Positions 21,501 through 29,479 of a DNA stretch of 64,000 nucleotides are shown here, piece after piece. This DNA comes from Phycisphaerales bacterium (GTDB lineage Bacteria; Planctomycetota; Phycisphaerae; Phycisphaerales; UBA1924), in the NCBI GenBank assembly GCA_019744815.1, contig JAIEUA010000007.1:124001-188000 (forward strand). Direction: 5' to 3'. The notes under the pieces are model-generated. The model was not told where the DNA came from and did no database searches. It was given only the letters and a program-made list of their open reading frames with translations. The translations under genes and the position numbers were made by a program. The number at the start of each line of letters is the position of its first letter. The stretch's first letter is position 1.

Positions 21501-23131
21501 CCGAGCGGATGCTGGCGGAGCTGTACCTGGATCAGAACGAGAGCGACAAGGCGATCGAGTCGCTGAAGAAGGTGCTGGACTCGCAGAAGGACGCGCCCGA
21601 CGACGGGGTGCGGCTGCGGCTGGCGGAGGCTCTGATCGGCTCGCGCCGCTTCGATGAGGGCGAGAAGGAGCTGGACAAGCTCGGCAAGGAGGCTCGCGAG
21701 GGCGTGGTGGCGCAGATGCTCCGCGCCGACGCCGCCAACGCCCGGGGCGACTCGGCCAAGGCGAGCGACATCCTGAACCGAGCGGTGACGTCGTTCCCGA
21801 CCAGCGCGGGGGTGTTCCTGAAGCGGGCCCAGCTGGCGATCGAGCACAAGGGCAACGCGACCGACACCCTGGCCGATCTGGATCAGGCCCTCAAGCTCGA
21901 TCCTCGCATGTGGCAGGCGCATCAGCTTCGCGCCGTGGTCTTCGAGCGGAACAACCGCCGCGAGGACATGATCAACGCGATGAAGTCGCTGCTGCAGGTG
22001 AACCCCAACTACGACGAGATGCTGGGGATGGCGATCCGCGAGCTGGTGAAGATGGACCGCGACGACGAGGCGGCTTCGCTGGCCGAGTCGGTGGCCCGCC
22101 AGCGCGGCGGCATGGGCGCGTTCTACGCGAGCCTGGGCGACTTGTTTGACACGCTCGAGCGGCCGGACCGGGCCCGTGCGTTCTACAAGCTGGCGTTCAA
22201 CAACGACAATCGTTCGTCGCACGCGGTGCGTTACATCAACGCGGTGCTGGCGGTCAAGCCGCCCAATATCACCGAGGCGGAGGGCGTCCTGTCGCGCGTG
22301 GAGACCCGGATCAACAAGGATCCGGAACTGCTCCTGGGCCGGGCGGCGATCCGCAAGGCCCGCGGGAACATGGCCGAGGCCCGTAAGGACGCGTCGGCGT
22401 CGATGAAGCTGATCCCGGTGGACAGCGTGCCGGCGATGCAGCAGTGGTTCAACTCGGCCTTCTCGCTTCTGGGCGGACCGGAGACGATCGGCACGCTCGA
22501 CGCGATGAGCAAGGACCCGTCGGTGAACCAGGACTGGCTGACGTTCTTCCGGTGTCGGTTGCAGGCCGACCAGGCGGCGACGCAGGAAAAGGGCCTCGAG
22601 GAGATGCTCAAGCTCTCGCGGTCGACCAAGATCGCGGGGCTGGCGACGCTGGCGCGCAACGAGCACTCGGGTCGCTTGTACCTGAACGGGAAGTTCGAGC
22701 AGGCGGAGAAGGCGATGCGGGACATCGTGGCCGCCAACCCGGACGACGCGGAGACCTTGAACAACCTGGCGTACCTCCTGGGCAAGGACCTCAAGAAGCC
22801 GCAGGAGGCGTTGGAGTTTGCCAAGAAGGCGGCGGACCTCCGTCCCAAGAGCCCGGAGACTCTGGACACCTACGGGATGGTGCTGCTGCAGCTGGGCAAG
22901 CTCGATGAATCCAAGGATGTGCTGACGCGTGCGATCTCGCTCCCGTCTGGCCCGTCGACGCAGGTGACGATCCTGATGCACATCGCCGAGGTGCAGTTCA
23001 ACCAGGGCAAGAAGGATGAGGCCAAGGCGACGCTGACCCGGGCCAAGACCCTGTCGCAGCAGAGCCGCAGCGTGACCGAGGCGATCCAGAAGGCTGAGAT
23101 GGAGCGACTGGAGAAGCTGATCGGCGCGTGA
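18533..23131 (+). CDS. Giant membrane-anchored TPR protein of the exosortase locus
   Basis: A 1532-residue protein with a short cytosolic start, one membrane anchor (about residues 7-28, VAILVGVLILLAGGVGGAAMF) and then at least twenty helical TPR-type repeats. Examples are the repeats around AEKAYAKAVNKEPTNAEY and AEKAMRDIVAANPDDAETLNNLAYL. TPR proteins of this kind (PrsT-like) accompany exosortases and polysaccharide export genes and probably scaffold assembly in the periplasm. The length is well above the roughly 900 residues of PrsT proteins. The start at 18533 gives a classical anchor; the frame is open to 18416 but translates the hairpin leader. It is followed by the Wzz-like gene in the same direction. 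Confidence 0.85.
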   Translation: MASKVNVKFVAILVGVLILLAGGVGGAAMFVLFKSAKDLASQGDALMKANNPTEAEKAYAKAVNKEPTNAEYLRKWRDSLSQVVPKSQTLFDSKYPQYTVVRKRLADLLRTDVAAHRDHLDTLIEMLGAGYNRQLCEQIAQTTTDALAQFGETKQGGESDVLKRYRAMANLRIMTEARNLKPEVEQQIKSDFEAALAADPGDVESVIGLQTWHLYQADMAIRGERLDEGNKLAEQGRKIVRDFRAKAPNEPKAMLAQIGWLLTDARRQAQAMSNPADRKKLADQLRDDARKGLDEADKVFAAADPKELEAATLTQFTFLELNLDDSGKLTRSRAAIDRAVQAQPGNAAVLMARAEAETLARDFDAAIATLQVVRDLPNPPLNVQGKLLWFRKNEALFRQAAICMRAWEYAGDPDEAKLKQVRAGWLEKAKSRRGELAKVEPEGSTRLLFVDGKIKLAEEDYLNAQRLLLSYLANVGDQDADALFAAAKASAQLNQPGKARELLEKALAINPGNVTAIMLLAEVEIRLRNVPRAKELYKMASEMIPGNEAIQRRLLAIEQELGEKAVTDPVAKVVAEARAKQLAGDEKGAADTLEAGMVASNYAQELTMRVVNLKMSRNDIDTATSILEKAIAAAKDRPSEAEVFQKALSVLKAGDPTKARLVALEQAKDIPPAQRALQKAAILDAGGEVYKAQAQEAFADLAKNFPEDSMVIETLFIKALREKKLDEATRWSEKAIAKNLDTYDGVTFKARLLAAQGRRGEAITAMEAGASKYNYNVEAWRVLSAMQSEEGRTNDAVSNMKKAVDLRPDDATSLLQYSATLQNAGRTDEALRMIRDASKLLQDNPAVRDEWLRLEGTLGDKETALAERSKDALRDPTNRAYKVQIAALNVDLRKFDEARKRIDEVRKSQDGPDIVQIDAAWYYDQANVPGAEKVFRDYAAKVKGEDDGPAKFTDTMMGLARFMAPRNQGRIAVKALEEARATQDPKTLPAERMLAELYLDQNESDKAIESLKKVLDSQKDAPDDGVRLRLAEALIGSRRFDEGEKELDKLGKEAREGVVAQMLRADAANARGDSAKASDILNRAVTSFPTSAGVFLKRAQLAIEHKGNATDTLADLDQALKLDPRMWQAHQLRAVVFERNNRREDMINAMKSLLQVNPNYDEMLGMAIRELVKMDRDDEAASLAESVARQRGGMGAFYASLGDLFDTLERPDRARAFYKLAFNNDNRSSHAVRYINAVLAVKPPNITEAEGVLSRVETRINKDPELLLGRAAIRKARGNMAEARKDASASMKLIPVDSVPAMQQWFNSAFSLLGGPETIGTLDAMSKDPSVNQDWLTFFRCRLQADQAATQEKGLEEMLKLSRSTKIAGLATLARNEHSGRLYLNGKFEQAEKAMRDIVAANPDDAETLNNLAYLLGKDLKKPQEALEFAKKAADLRPKSPETLDTYGMVLLQLGKLDESKDVLTRAISLPSGPSTQVTILMHIAEVQFNQGKKDEAKATLTRAKTLSQQSRSVTEAIQKAEMERLEKLIGA

Positions 23132-23197
23132 GCCAACCGATGGGCGGGCGGGATCGGCTGCCGAGCGCGGGGCCGGTTTCCGCTGAAGAGTGGGCGG

Positions 23198-23355
23198 CCG
23201 CGCCGGAGGCGCGGACCTTGCGCCTCGCGTGGATCCGTTCTCAAGCCGCGGTGTGGCGGATCGATTTCCGCCGCAGCGGCGGGCGGTCCGAGCCGATGCA
23301 AGGAGAAGGCTCGAAGCGGCAGGATGCCGGAGCCGAGGGCGAACTTTGTTCGCCC
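23198..23355 (+). other. Hairpin-rich leader of the Wzz-like gene
   Basis: The 303-base gap 23132-23434 holds no convincing gene. It has stem-loops CCGCGCC-GGA-GGCGCGG at 23198-23214, CCGCCG-CAG-CGGCGG near 23267-23281, and GGGCGAAC-TTT-GTTCGCCC at 23337-23355. The last has a perfect 8-bp stem about 80 bases before the start codon. Confidence 0.5.
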
Positions 23356-23434
23356 GGCGATCGAATCGGGACTGAGGAAAGTACGGGTCTGCTGGCGAGA
23401 CCTATCAAAGAACGAACAGGACAGGGGATCAGGA

Positions 23435-25660
23435 ATGAGCGCAGCGAATCCAACGCCGACCAACATGACGCCGCAAAAGCCCGCGGCCGCGACCAGCGGG
23501 CCGATCGGAGCGGGCGGCGTGGCGATCGACCCGGTGAAGCTGCTGATGAAGTACAAGTACATCCTGGCCGGTGCCGGGGGTCTTGGGCTGGTGCTGGGCG
23601 TGGTGGCGTACATCCTGCTGCTGAAGTTCAGCCCGGTGTGGACGAGCTCGGTGATCTTCGAGGCGTTCACCCCCAACGCGAACATCGTGAACCCGACGGC
23701 GGTGGGCACCGGCGAATCACAGAACGAGATCGAGCGGTTCATGCTGACGCAGGCGCGGCAGATGACCCGCGAGGACGTGCTCAACCGGGTGGCCAGCGAT
23801 CCGCGTCTGACCCGCGAGGCGGGCTTCTGGGCGGCGCAGTTCGACGAGGGCGGGAAGATCGACCAGCTCGCCGCGGTGAAGGAGCTTGGAAGCTCGGTCG
23901 CCAAGACACGCATCATCCCCGGCACGCGTCTGATCGAAATGTCGGCCAGCTGCCGCTGGAAAGAGGACGCGACGGCGCTGGCGAAGCTGCTGAAGGAAGC
24001 GTACATGACGGAGCTGCGCCGGGTCGCGACCAGCAGCACCCAGACGCAGCGTGACCAGCTCTCGGCCCAGCTGGAGCGGTTCAACAACGAACTCAAGGAC
24101 ATGCAGAACCGCCGCGACACGCTGCTGCGTGACTCGGGCATGAGCACGCTGGGCGAGCAGGGGAGCGAGACGCTTCAGAACCTGTACCTGCTGAACAGCA
24201 GCATCATCGAGACGCAGAAGGAAGCGGAGCTGCGGAAGGTCTCGATCAAGCAGCTCGAGGACCAGCTCAACAACCCCTCGGGGATTCAGTACACCGACTT
24301 CATCCGCAACGAGGTCGAGCAGGACCCCCTGATCATCTCGATCAAGCAGGACATCCAGCGGCTGGAGGCCGAGCTGAAGGGGATGCTGCTGCGTGGCCTC
24401 ACCCGCGAGCACCGCGAGTACAAGCGGCTGGACGCGCAGCTGCAGGGCATGAACCAGAACCTGGACCAGCGTCGCGAGGAGGCGCTGCGCAAGCGCTTCG
24501 ACGCGAACCTGGACCAGCTCAAGATCGCGGCCCAGTCGCTCGAGAACCAGATGGCGGAGATGACCAAGCAGCGGGACACCCTGAGCGAGAAGCAGCAAAC
24601 GGCGGCCCGCGCGCTGGCGACGGTGCGCGACCTGGACATCAAGATCGAGAACACCCAGCGTTCGATCGCCACGTTCACCGAGAACCTGCGCACGGCGAGC
24701 ATGCTGGCCGACCTTCCGACCTCCAACCGCATCGTGGTCGCCAGCGACGAGAAGATGCCGCGTGAGGTGTCGTCGCCCAAGGTGACGGTCATCGTGCCCG
24801 CGGCGGTGCTGGCGATCGTGGGCCTGGTGAGCGCGCTGATCCTGGCCATCGAGCTGATGGACAGCCGCGTCAAGGGCCCGGCGGACATCAATCTCATGCC
24901 CCGGACCCGGCTCCTGGGCTGGATCCCCGACGCGTCCGAGGACCCGGCGGGCGCCGGCGCGATCGAGACGACGTTCCGAGACCGTCCGCGCGGCGTGATC
25001 GCGGAGAGTTACCGCCAGCTTCGCTCGGTGATCGCCAAGCGGGTGGCCCAGGCGGGGCACCGGTCGATCCTGTTCGTCGGCGGCATGCCGGGCTCGGGCG
25101 CGACCAGCGTCCTGATCAACGTCGCGCTGTCGATGGCGGCGTCGGACAAGAAGATCCTGATCGTGGACGCCAACTTCCGCCGCCCGGGCGCCCATCGGGT
25201 GTTCGCGCTGCGGGAGACCCCGGGTCTGGCCGACGTCTTGAGCGGCGGCAGCCTCGAGGATGCGATCCAGCCGATCGGCGAGGGGAGCCTCCACCTGCTC
25301 AGCGCCGGCACGCGCGACAAGCGGATCTTCGAAATGTTCAGCAGCGACAAATTCTCGCAGCTGCTCGCCCAGCTCAAGGACCGCTACGACCTGGTGCTGA
25401 TCGATGCCGCCCCGGCTCTGGTGGCCAGCGACGGCTTCGCGATCGCCAACCGCTGCGACGCCAGCGTGCTGGTGGTGCGGGCGTTGGGCGAGAAGCGCGG
25501 CCTGGTGGCCCGTCTGCGCAACGACCTGATGGAAACCCGGGGCGAGTTCCTCGGGGTGGTCGTCAACGCGGTCAAGCCCTCGGCCGGCGGATACATCCGT
25601 GGCAACATGCGGGCGACGCACGAGTACCAGAACCCGAGCGAGGCCCAGGCAGCGGCGTAG
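23435..25660 (+). CDS. Chain-length determinant (Wzz) fused to a degenerate BY-kinase-like domain
   Basis: An inner-membrane polysaccharide co-polymerase of 741 residues. It has an N-terminal membrane segment (about residues 38-65), a long periplasmic coiled-coil region (about 200-430), a second membrane segment (about 450-475) and a C-terminal cytosolic domain of the CapB/CpsD tyrosine-kinase fold. Walker A reads GGMPGSGATSVLIN: the invariant lysine (GKS/T) is Ala. Walker A-prime reads ILIVDANFRRP, with Asn in place of the second Asp. Walker B (LVLIDAAPAL) is present. The tail has two tyrosines rather than a cluster. Kinase activity is therefore doubtful, and a structural role in EPS polymer-length control is more likely. 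The start at 23435 is preceded by AGGA. Confidence 0.88.
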   Translation: MSAANPTPTNMTPQKPAAATSGPIGAGGVAIDPVKLLMKYKYILAGAGGLGLVLGVVAYILLLKFSPVWTSSVIFEAFTPNANIVNPTAVGTGESQNEIERFMLTQARQMTREDVLNRVASDPRLTREAGFWAAQFDEGGKIDQLAAVKELGSSVAKTRIIPGTRLIEMSASCRWKEDATALAKLLKEAYMTELRRVATSSTQTQRDQLSAQLERFNNELKDMQNRRDTLLRDSGMSTLGEQGSETLQNLYLLNSSIIETQKEAELRKVSIKQLEDQLNNPSGIQYTDFIRNEVEQDPLIISIKQDIQRLEAELKGMLLRGLTREHREYKRLDAQLQGMNQNLDQRREEALRKRFDANLDQLKIAAQSLENQMAEMTKQRDTLSEKQQTAARALATVRDLDIKIENTQRSIATFTENLRTASMLADLPTSNRIVVASDEKMPREVSSPKVTVIVPAAVLAIVGLVSALILAIELMDSRVKGPADINLMPRTRLLGWIPDASEDPAGAGAIETTFRDRPRGVIAESYRQLRSVIAKRVAQAGHRSILFVGGMPGSGATSVLINVALSMAASDKKILIVDANFRRPGAHRVFALRETPGLADVLSGGSLEDAIQPIGEGSLHLLSAGTRDKRIFEMFSSDKFSQLLAQLKDRYDLVLIDAAPALVASDGFAIANRCDASVLVVRALGEKRGLVARLRNDLMETRGEFLGVVVNAVKPSAGGYIRGNMRATHEYQNPSEAQAAA

Positions 25661-25694
25661 ACAACTGGATAGGCCGCACGCGGGCCGCAAGCGG

Positions 25695-25720
25695 GCCGCG
25701 CGGGCTGAAGCCCGCGGCTC
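25695..25720 (+). repeat. GCTGAAGC hairpin repeat, copy 1
   Basis: A 7-bp perfect stem CGCGGGC/GCCCGCG with loop TGAA at 25699-25716, flanked by GCCG and GCTC. An almost identical element lies at 38865-38890, differing only by a compensatory base-pair change. Here it follows the Wzz-like gene. Confidence 0.8.
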
Positions 25721-25734
25721 AGAGAAGACTTCCC

Positions 25735-25762
25735 GGGGCCGGGTGCGAGAGCACCCGGCCCC
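25735..25762 (+). terminator. Probable intrinsic terminator after the Wzz-like gene
   Basis: A perfect 12-bp stem, GGGGCCGGGTGC/GCACCCGGCCCC, with a GAGA tetraloop, is followed by GTTT. The T-tract is short, so termination may be partial; the next gene starts 30 bases further on. Confidence 0.6.
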
Positions 25763-25791
25763 GTTTACGATCCGGCCGAGAACTTCTTCAC

Positions 25792-26868
25792 ATGAACGAC
25801 GCCGCCCCATCCCGACGCACGCTGATCACCGGGGGCGCGGGTTTCATCGGGTCGCACCTGTGCGAGGCGCTCCTGGCCCGGGGCGATCGGGTGACGGTGA
25901 TCGACAACCTGTCGACCGGGCGGACCGGCAACCTGAGCGAGCACCCCCACCTTCGCTTCATCGAGGCGGACCTGCGCGAGGCCCTGGAGGCGTTCGGCAA
26001 GGGGGAGGTCTTTGACGAGATCTACCACCTGGCGGCCGCCGTGGGCGTGAGCCTAGTGATGAAGGACCCGACCGGTGCGGTCTGGACGAACGTAGATCAG
26101 ACCATGGCGCTGCTGCGGTTCGCGGCCGAGCGCGGGTCACCCTTGACGGGCAAGCCCGGGATCCCGACCCTGATCGCATCGAGCTCGGAGGTCTACGGCA
26201 AGAGCGCCAAGAGCCCGTACGCGGAAGGCGACGACGTGGTCTACGGGCCGACCACCGTGGCGCGGTGGAGCTACGCGTACAGCAAGGCGATCGACGAATA
26301 CCTGGCCCTCAACTTCCACGAGCCGCGCCGGCTGCCGGTGGTGGTGACCCGGTTCTTTAACACCGTGGGCCCGAGACAGGTTGGTGATTACGGGATGGTG
26401 CTGCCGCGGTTCGTGCGGGCGGCGCTCTCGGGAGAACCTCTGAGGGTTTTCGGGGACGGGACGCAGTCGCGCTGTTTTTGCCATGTGGCGGACGTGGTGG
26501 ACGCGTTGCCCCGGCTGCTGGCGACGACGGCGTGCCACGGGCAGGTGTTCAATCTCGGTTCAGATCGGTCGATATCCATCCGGGAACTGGCGGAACTGGT
26601 CATCCGCATCACCGGATCGGGCTCGAAGATCGAGTTCGTTCCCTACAGTTCCGCGTACCCACCGGGCTTCGAGGATCTGCCGGATCGCCGGCCGAACCTC
26701 GAGAAGGTCCGTCGGGCGATCGGTTTCGAAGCGCGGCGGACGCTGGAGCAGACGATCAGCGACGTCGCGGGCTGGCTCGGGGGTGCATCGGCGAAGCGAG
26801 CGGGGGCGAGCGGTCATCCAGTGACGACGACGAAGCCCAAGGCTTCGACGAAGGAAACGGGTGTGTGA
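25792..26868 (+). CDS. NAD-dependent sugar-nucleotide epimerase/dehydratase (extended SDR)
   Basis: A 358-residue cytosolic extended SDR. The NAD-binding motif GGAGFIGSHL begins at about residue 11, the acidic residue in DNLSTGR marks NAD preference, and the catalytic Ser (IASSSEVYG) and YxxxK (YAYSK) are in place. The RFFNTVGPRQ and GDGTQSRCF blocks are typical of UDP-glucuronate decarboxylase, GalE and dTDP-glucose dehydratase relatives. The exact reaction cannot be read from sequence; UDP-sugar decarboxylation or 4-epimerisation are the best guesses. It lies two bases before the WecA-like gene, suggesting both supply the exopolysaccharide repeat unit. The C-terminal 25 residues are Lys/Thr-rich. 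Confidence 0.88.
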   Translation: MNDAAPSRRTLITGGAGFIGSHLCEALLARGDRVTVIDNLSTGRTGNLSEHPHLRFIEADLREALEAFGKGEVFDEIYHLAAAVGVSLVMKDPTGAVWTNVDQTMALLRFAAERGSPLTGKPGIPTLIASSSEVYGKSAKSPYAEGDDVVYGPTTVARWSYAYSKAIDEYLALNFHEPRRLPVVVTRFFNTVGPRQVGDYGMVLPRFVRAALSGEPLRVFGDGTQSRCFCHVADVVDALPRLLATTACHGQVFNLGSDRSISIRELAELVIRITGSGSKIEFVPYSSAYPPGFEDLPDRRPNLEKVRRAIGFEARRTLEQTISDVAGWLGGASAKRAGASGHPVTTTKPKASTKETGV

Positions 26869-26870
26869 GC

Positions 26871-28352
26871 ATGTCTCGTGGCGCCAACCCCATCTTGCCT
26901 CGGCTGCTCGCGATCGCGGGCGCGGTGGCGATGCTCCCGCTGGCGGCGATGGCGGCCGACCCCGCGGCGGGCGGCACCAACCCGGCGACTGACCTCCTGC
27001 ACCCCTCGCGGTGGGAGATCTTCAACGGCTACGCGTGGGTGATGGCCGTGGCGTTTGTGGTCACGCTTGTGACGACGCCGATCCTGCGGCACCTGGCGAT
27101 CATGTACGGGATCGTCGACCGCCCCGGCGAGGCCCGGAAGGTGCACCGCATGCCCATCGCCTACATGGGCGGCGTGGCGGTGTTCCTGGGGATGCTGGCG
27201 GCCATCCTGTTCAGCTACGGATCGATCAAGTTTGACGGGCTGATTGAGTACCACGCGACCACGCACGCGACCGAGCCGGAGCAGCGGATCGTGCCGCTGT
27301 TTGTGCTGTTCGGAATGACGGTCGTCGTGGTGGTGGGTTTGCTCGACGACGTGTGGGGCCTAGCGCCGCGGGTGAAGATCGGCGGGCTCTTGTTCGCGGC
27401 GGCGCTCTTGGCGATCGACGACATCGGGGCCCGCGTGGCGGCCCAGGTCTTGTCTCCTCTGGGCGCTCTGACGGGGAATCAGAACCTCGTTTTCACGCTG
27501 CCGCTGCCGTTCAGCATTCCGGGCATGGAATCCGGGGCGTTGCAGTTTGATCTGGTGTACTGGGTGGGCACGGCGATCATCGCGTTCTTCGTGCTGGGTG
27601 CGTGCAACGCGACGAACCTGATCGACGGGCTGGACGGGCTTTTGAGCGGCACCACGGCGATCACGGCCATCGGGCTCTTGGTCATCTCCCTGGGTCTGGC
27701 GGCGGCGGACGACGGCGTGCGGGACACGCAGCGTTTGGTGCTGTGCATGGCGCTGATCGGGGCGTGCCTGGGGTTCCTGCCGCATAACTTCAACCCGGCG
27801 ACGATCTTTTTGGGCGATGCGGGGTCGTTGCTGCTTGGGTACACGACGATCGTGATCATCTTGACCCTGGGCGCGACGGACAAGACGCACCTGGTGATGG
27901 CGGGCCTGATCGTGTTCGCGGTGCCGCTGATTGATACCAGCCTGGCGATCGTCCGCCGGAAGATGGCGGGGCAGAGCATCTCGAGCGCGGACAGCGATCA
28001 CCTGCACCACATGCTCAAGCGGGCGCTGGGGGTCAAGGGCGCGGTGCTGGTGCTCTACGGCATCGCGGCGAGCTTCGCGACGCTGGGCGTGATCATCAGC
28101 GCGGGCCGGGCTCGCGTGGTATACATCCTGGCCCTCATGCTGGCCTCGTTCATCGGGGTGACGGCGATCAAGATCGCGCGGCGGAAGTTCATCGAGCAGC
28201 AGGCTCTGGACTACGAGGCGCGGCGGGCGACGGGGATTCAGCCCTCGGTGAGCCTCGGGGTCACTTCGGCCACGTCGAACGGGGCTGCGGCTCCGGCGGC
28301 AACGCAGCAGCCGGTGGGTGTGGGTGGCGTCGGTCAGGCTCCGATGCCTTGA
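26871..28352 (+). CDS. Undecaprenyl-phosphate sugar-1-phosphate transferase (MraY/WecA family)
   Basis: A 493-residue multi-pass membrane enzyme of glycosyltransferase family 4, which transfers a HexNAc-1-phosphate from UDP-sugar to undecaprenyl phosphate. Diagnostic motifs are the early RKVHRMPIAYMGGVAVF, GLLDDVWGL (the catalytic Asp pair), NATNLIDGLDGLLSG and GDAGSLLLGY. A basic late loop, DSDHLHHMLKR, is typical of WecA rather than MraY. The start is ATG 26871 just after the epimerase stop; the N-terminus looks like a signal or membrane segment ending AMA-A. The C-terminal tail is Ala/Gly/Pro-rich. It probably starts the lipid-linked repeat unit of the polysaccharide. Confidence 0.92.
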   Translation: MSRGANPILPRLLAIAGAVAMLPLAAMAADPAAGGTNPATDLLHPSRWEIFNGYAWVMAVAFVVTLVTTPILRHLAIMYGIVDRPGEARKVHRMPIAYMGGVAVFLGMLAAILFSYGSIKFDGLIEYHATTHATEPEQRIVPLFVLFGMTVVVVVGLLDDVWGLAPRVKIGGLLFAAALLAIDDIGARVAAQVLSPLGALTGNQNLVFTLPLPFSIPGMESGALQFDLVYWVGTAIIAFFVLGACNATNLIDGLDGLLSGTTAITAIGLLVISLGLAAADDGVRDTQRLVLCMALIGACLGFLPHNFNPATIFLGDAGSLLLGYTTIVIILTLGATDKTHLVMAGLIVFAVPLIDTSLAIVRRKMAGQSISSADSDHLHHMLKRALGVKGAVLVLYGIAASFATLGVIISAGRARVVYILALMLASFIGVTAIKIARRKFIEQQALDYEARRATGIQPSVSLGVTSATSNGAAAPAATQQPVGVGGVGQAPMP

Positions 28353-28426
28353 GAGCCAACGTGTGAGCGGGGGGACCGAGGTCGGGGGCGATCCCGGCTG
28401 TCTCTTGCCAAGCATGTCGCGACGGC

Positions 28427-28496
28427 ACTGCTTGGCTCCAAGCCGCCAAGCAGTGGCCCCCGAAAACGGCAACGGAAGACCGGCTGGAAGCCGGTC
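28427..28496. repeat. Two adjacent hairpin repeats between wecA-like and parA-like genes
   Basis: CACTGCTTGG/CCAAGCAGTG forms a perfect 10-bp stem at 28427-28455. GACCGGCT-GGA-AGCCGGTC forms an 8-bp stem at 28478-28496. The first belongs to a family with a second member at 32929-32958. Confidence 0.7.
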
Positions 28497-28522
28497 CCAC
28501 TGGTTGTCTCGTATACTCGGCC

Positions 28523-29479
28523 ATGCCCATTCCAGGCGTGCCCAATTCGTCTCGGCCGGTGCGTCTGATCGCGCTGATGAACCAGAAAGGCGGCGTCGGC
28601 AAGACGACGACGACGGTGAACCTCGCCGCGGCGATCGCACGGACGGGGAGACCGACGCTGGTGGTCGATATGGACCCGCAGGCGCACGCGTCGATCGCGC
28701 TGGGGGTGGACCCGACCGCGGCGTCGCACACGGTGTACGACCTCTTGATCGGGACGCCGACGCCGCAGCTGGCCGCGAGCGCGGTGCACGATGTCGGCAA
28801 CAACCTGTTCGTGCTGCCCAGCCACACCGATCTGGCGGCGACCGAGAGCGAGCTGGCGATGGCGCCGGACCGCTTGCAGCGGATGGAGCGGGTGCTGGCG
28901 GCGTTCGAGGGCCGGTTCGAGTTTGTGCTGATCGATTGCCCGCCGTCGCTGGGGCTCTTGACGCTCAACGCGCTCGCGGCGGCCCGCGAGGTGCTGATCC
29001 CGATGCAGGCGCACTTCCTGGCGCTGCAGGGTGTGGGAAAGCTCTTGGAGACGGTGCGGGCGTTGGCGGTGGGTCCGACGGCGATCAATCCGCGGCTGAA
29101 AGTTGCGGGCGTGGTGCTGTGCATGCACGACACGAGCAGCACGCACACGAAGGAAGTGGTGGCGGACCTGGACGGGTTCTTCGAGGCCGCCCGCGGGCAG
29201 GATGTGCCGTGGAAGATGGCGCGGGTGTTCCGGCCGGCGATCCGGCGGAACATCAAGCTGGCGGAGTGCCCGAGCTTCGGCAAGACGATCTTTGACTATG
29301 CGCCGCTGGCGACCGGGGCGGAGGATTACAAGGCGCTGGCGGACGTGTTCGTGCGGGACTGGGACGCGTTCTTGTCGGCGCGAGGGATCGTGATCGAGAA
29401 GAAGCGCGAGGCTCCGATCGTGGAGACGCGGTCGAGCGTGCCCGTTGAGAGCAGCTCACTCGAGAGCCCGCGCGGATGA
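28523..29479 (+). CDS. ParA/Soj-type ATPase
   Basis: A 318-residue cytosolic deviant Walker-A ATPase: KGGVGKTTTTVNLA at about residue 18, Walker A-prime VVDMDPQAHAS and Walker B FVLIDCPPSLG. Such proteins move plasmids, chromosomes or large complexes by ATP-dependent nucleoid binding. No parB or centromere-like repeat is visible beside it, so it may be an orphan ParA or position envelope machinery. A TATACT sequence at 28512-28517 lies only 5 bases before the ATG, suggesting a leaderless transcript, although no -35 is seen. The last bases overlap the VanZ-like gene (ATGA). Confidence 0.88.
   Translation: MPIPGVPNSSRPVRLIALMNQKGGVGKTTTTVNLAAAIARTGRPTLVVDMDPQAHASIALGVDPTAASHTVYDLLIGTPTPQLAASAVHDVGNNLFVLPSHTDLAATESELAMAPDRLQRMERVLAAFEGRFEFVLIDCPPSLGLLTLNALAAAREVLIPMQAHFLALQGVGKLLETVRALAVGPTAINPRLKVAGVVLCMHDTSSTHTKEVVADLDGFFEAARGQDVPWKMARVFRPAIRRNIKLAECPSFGKTIFDYAPLATGAEDYKALADVFVRDWDAFLSARGIVIEKKREAPIVETRSSVPVESSSLESPRG

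Noticed and set aside
19931-22981. Long minus-strand reading frame of 1016 codons opposite the TPR gene
   Set aside because: It mirrors the codon pattern of the plus-strand TPR gene (Leu/Arg/His/Val-rich translation, no recognisable motif), as expected for antisense frames in very GC-rich DNA.
23128-24054. Plus-strand frame of 308 codons beginning right after the TPR stop
   Set aside because: It overlaps the real Wzz-like gene in another frame and translates to an Arg/Gly-rich sequence without motifs.
13197-28352. PEP-CTERM sorting signals in proteins of the exosortase locus
   Set aside because: The C-termini were examined and none has a Pro-Glu-Pro motif, hydrophobic helix and basic end in that order.
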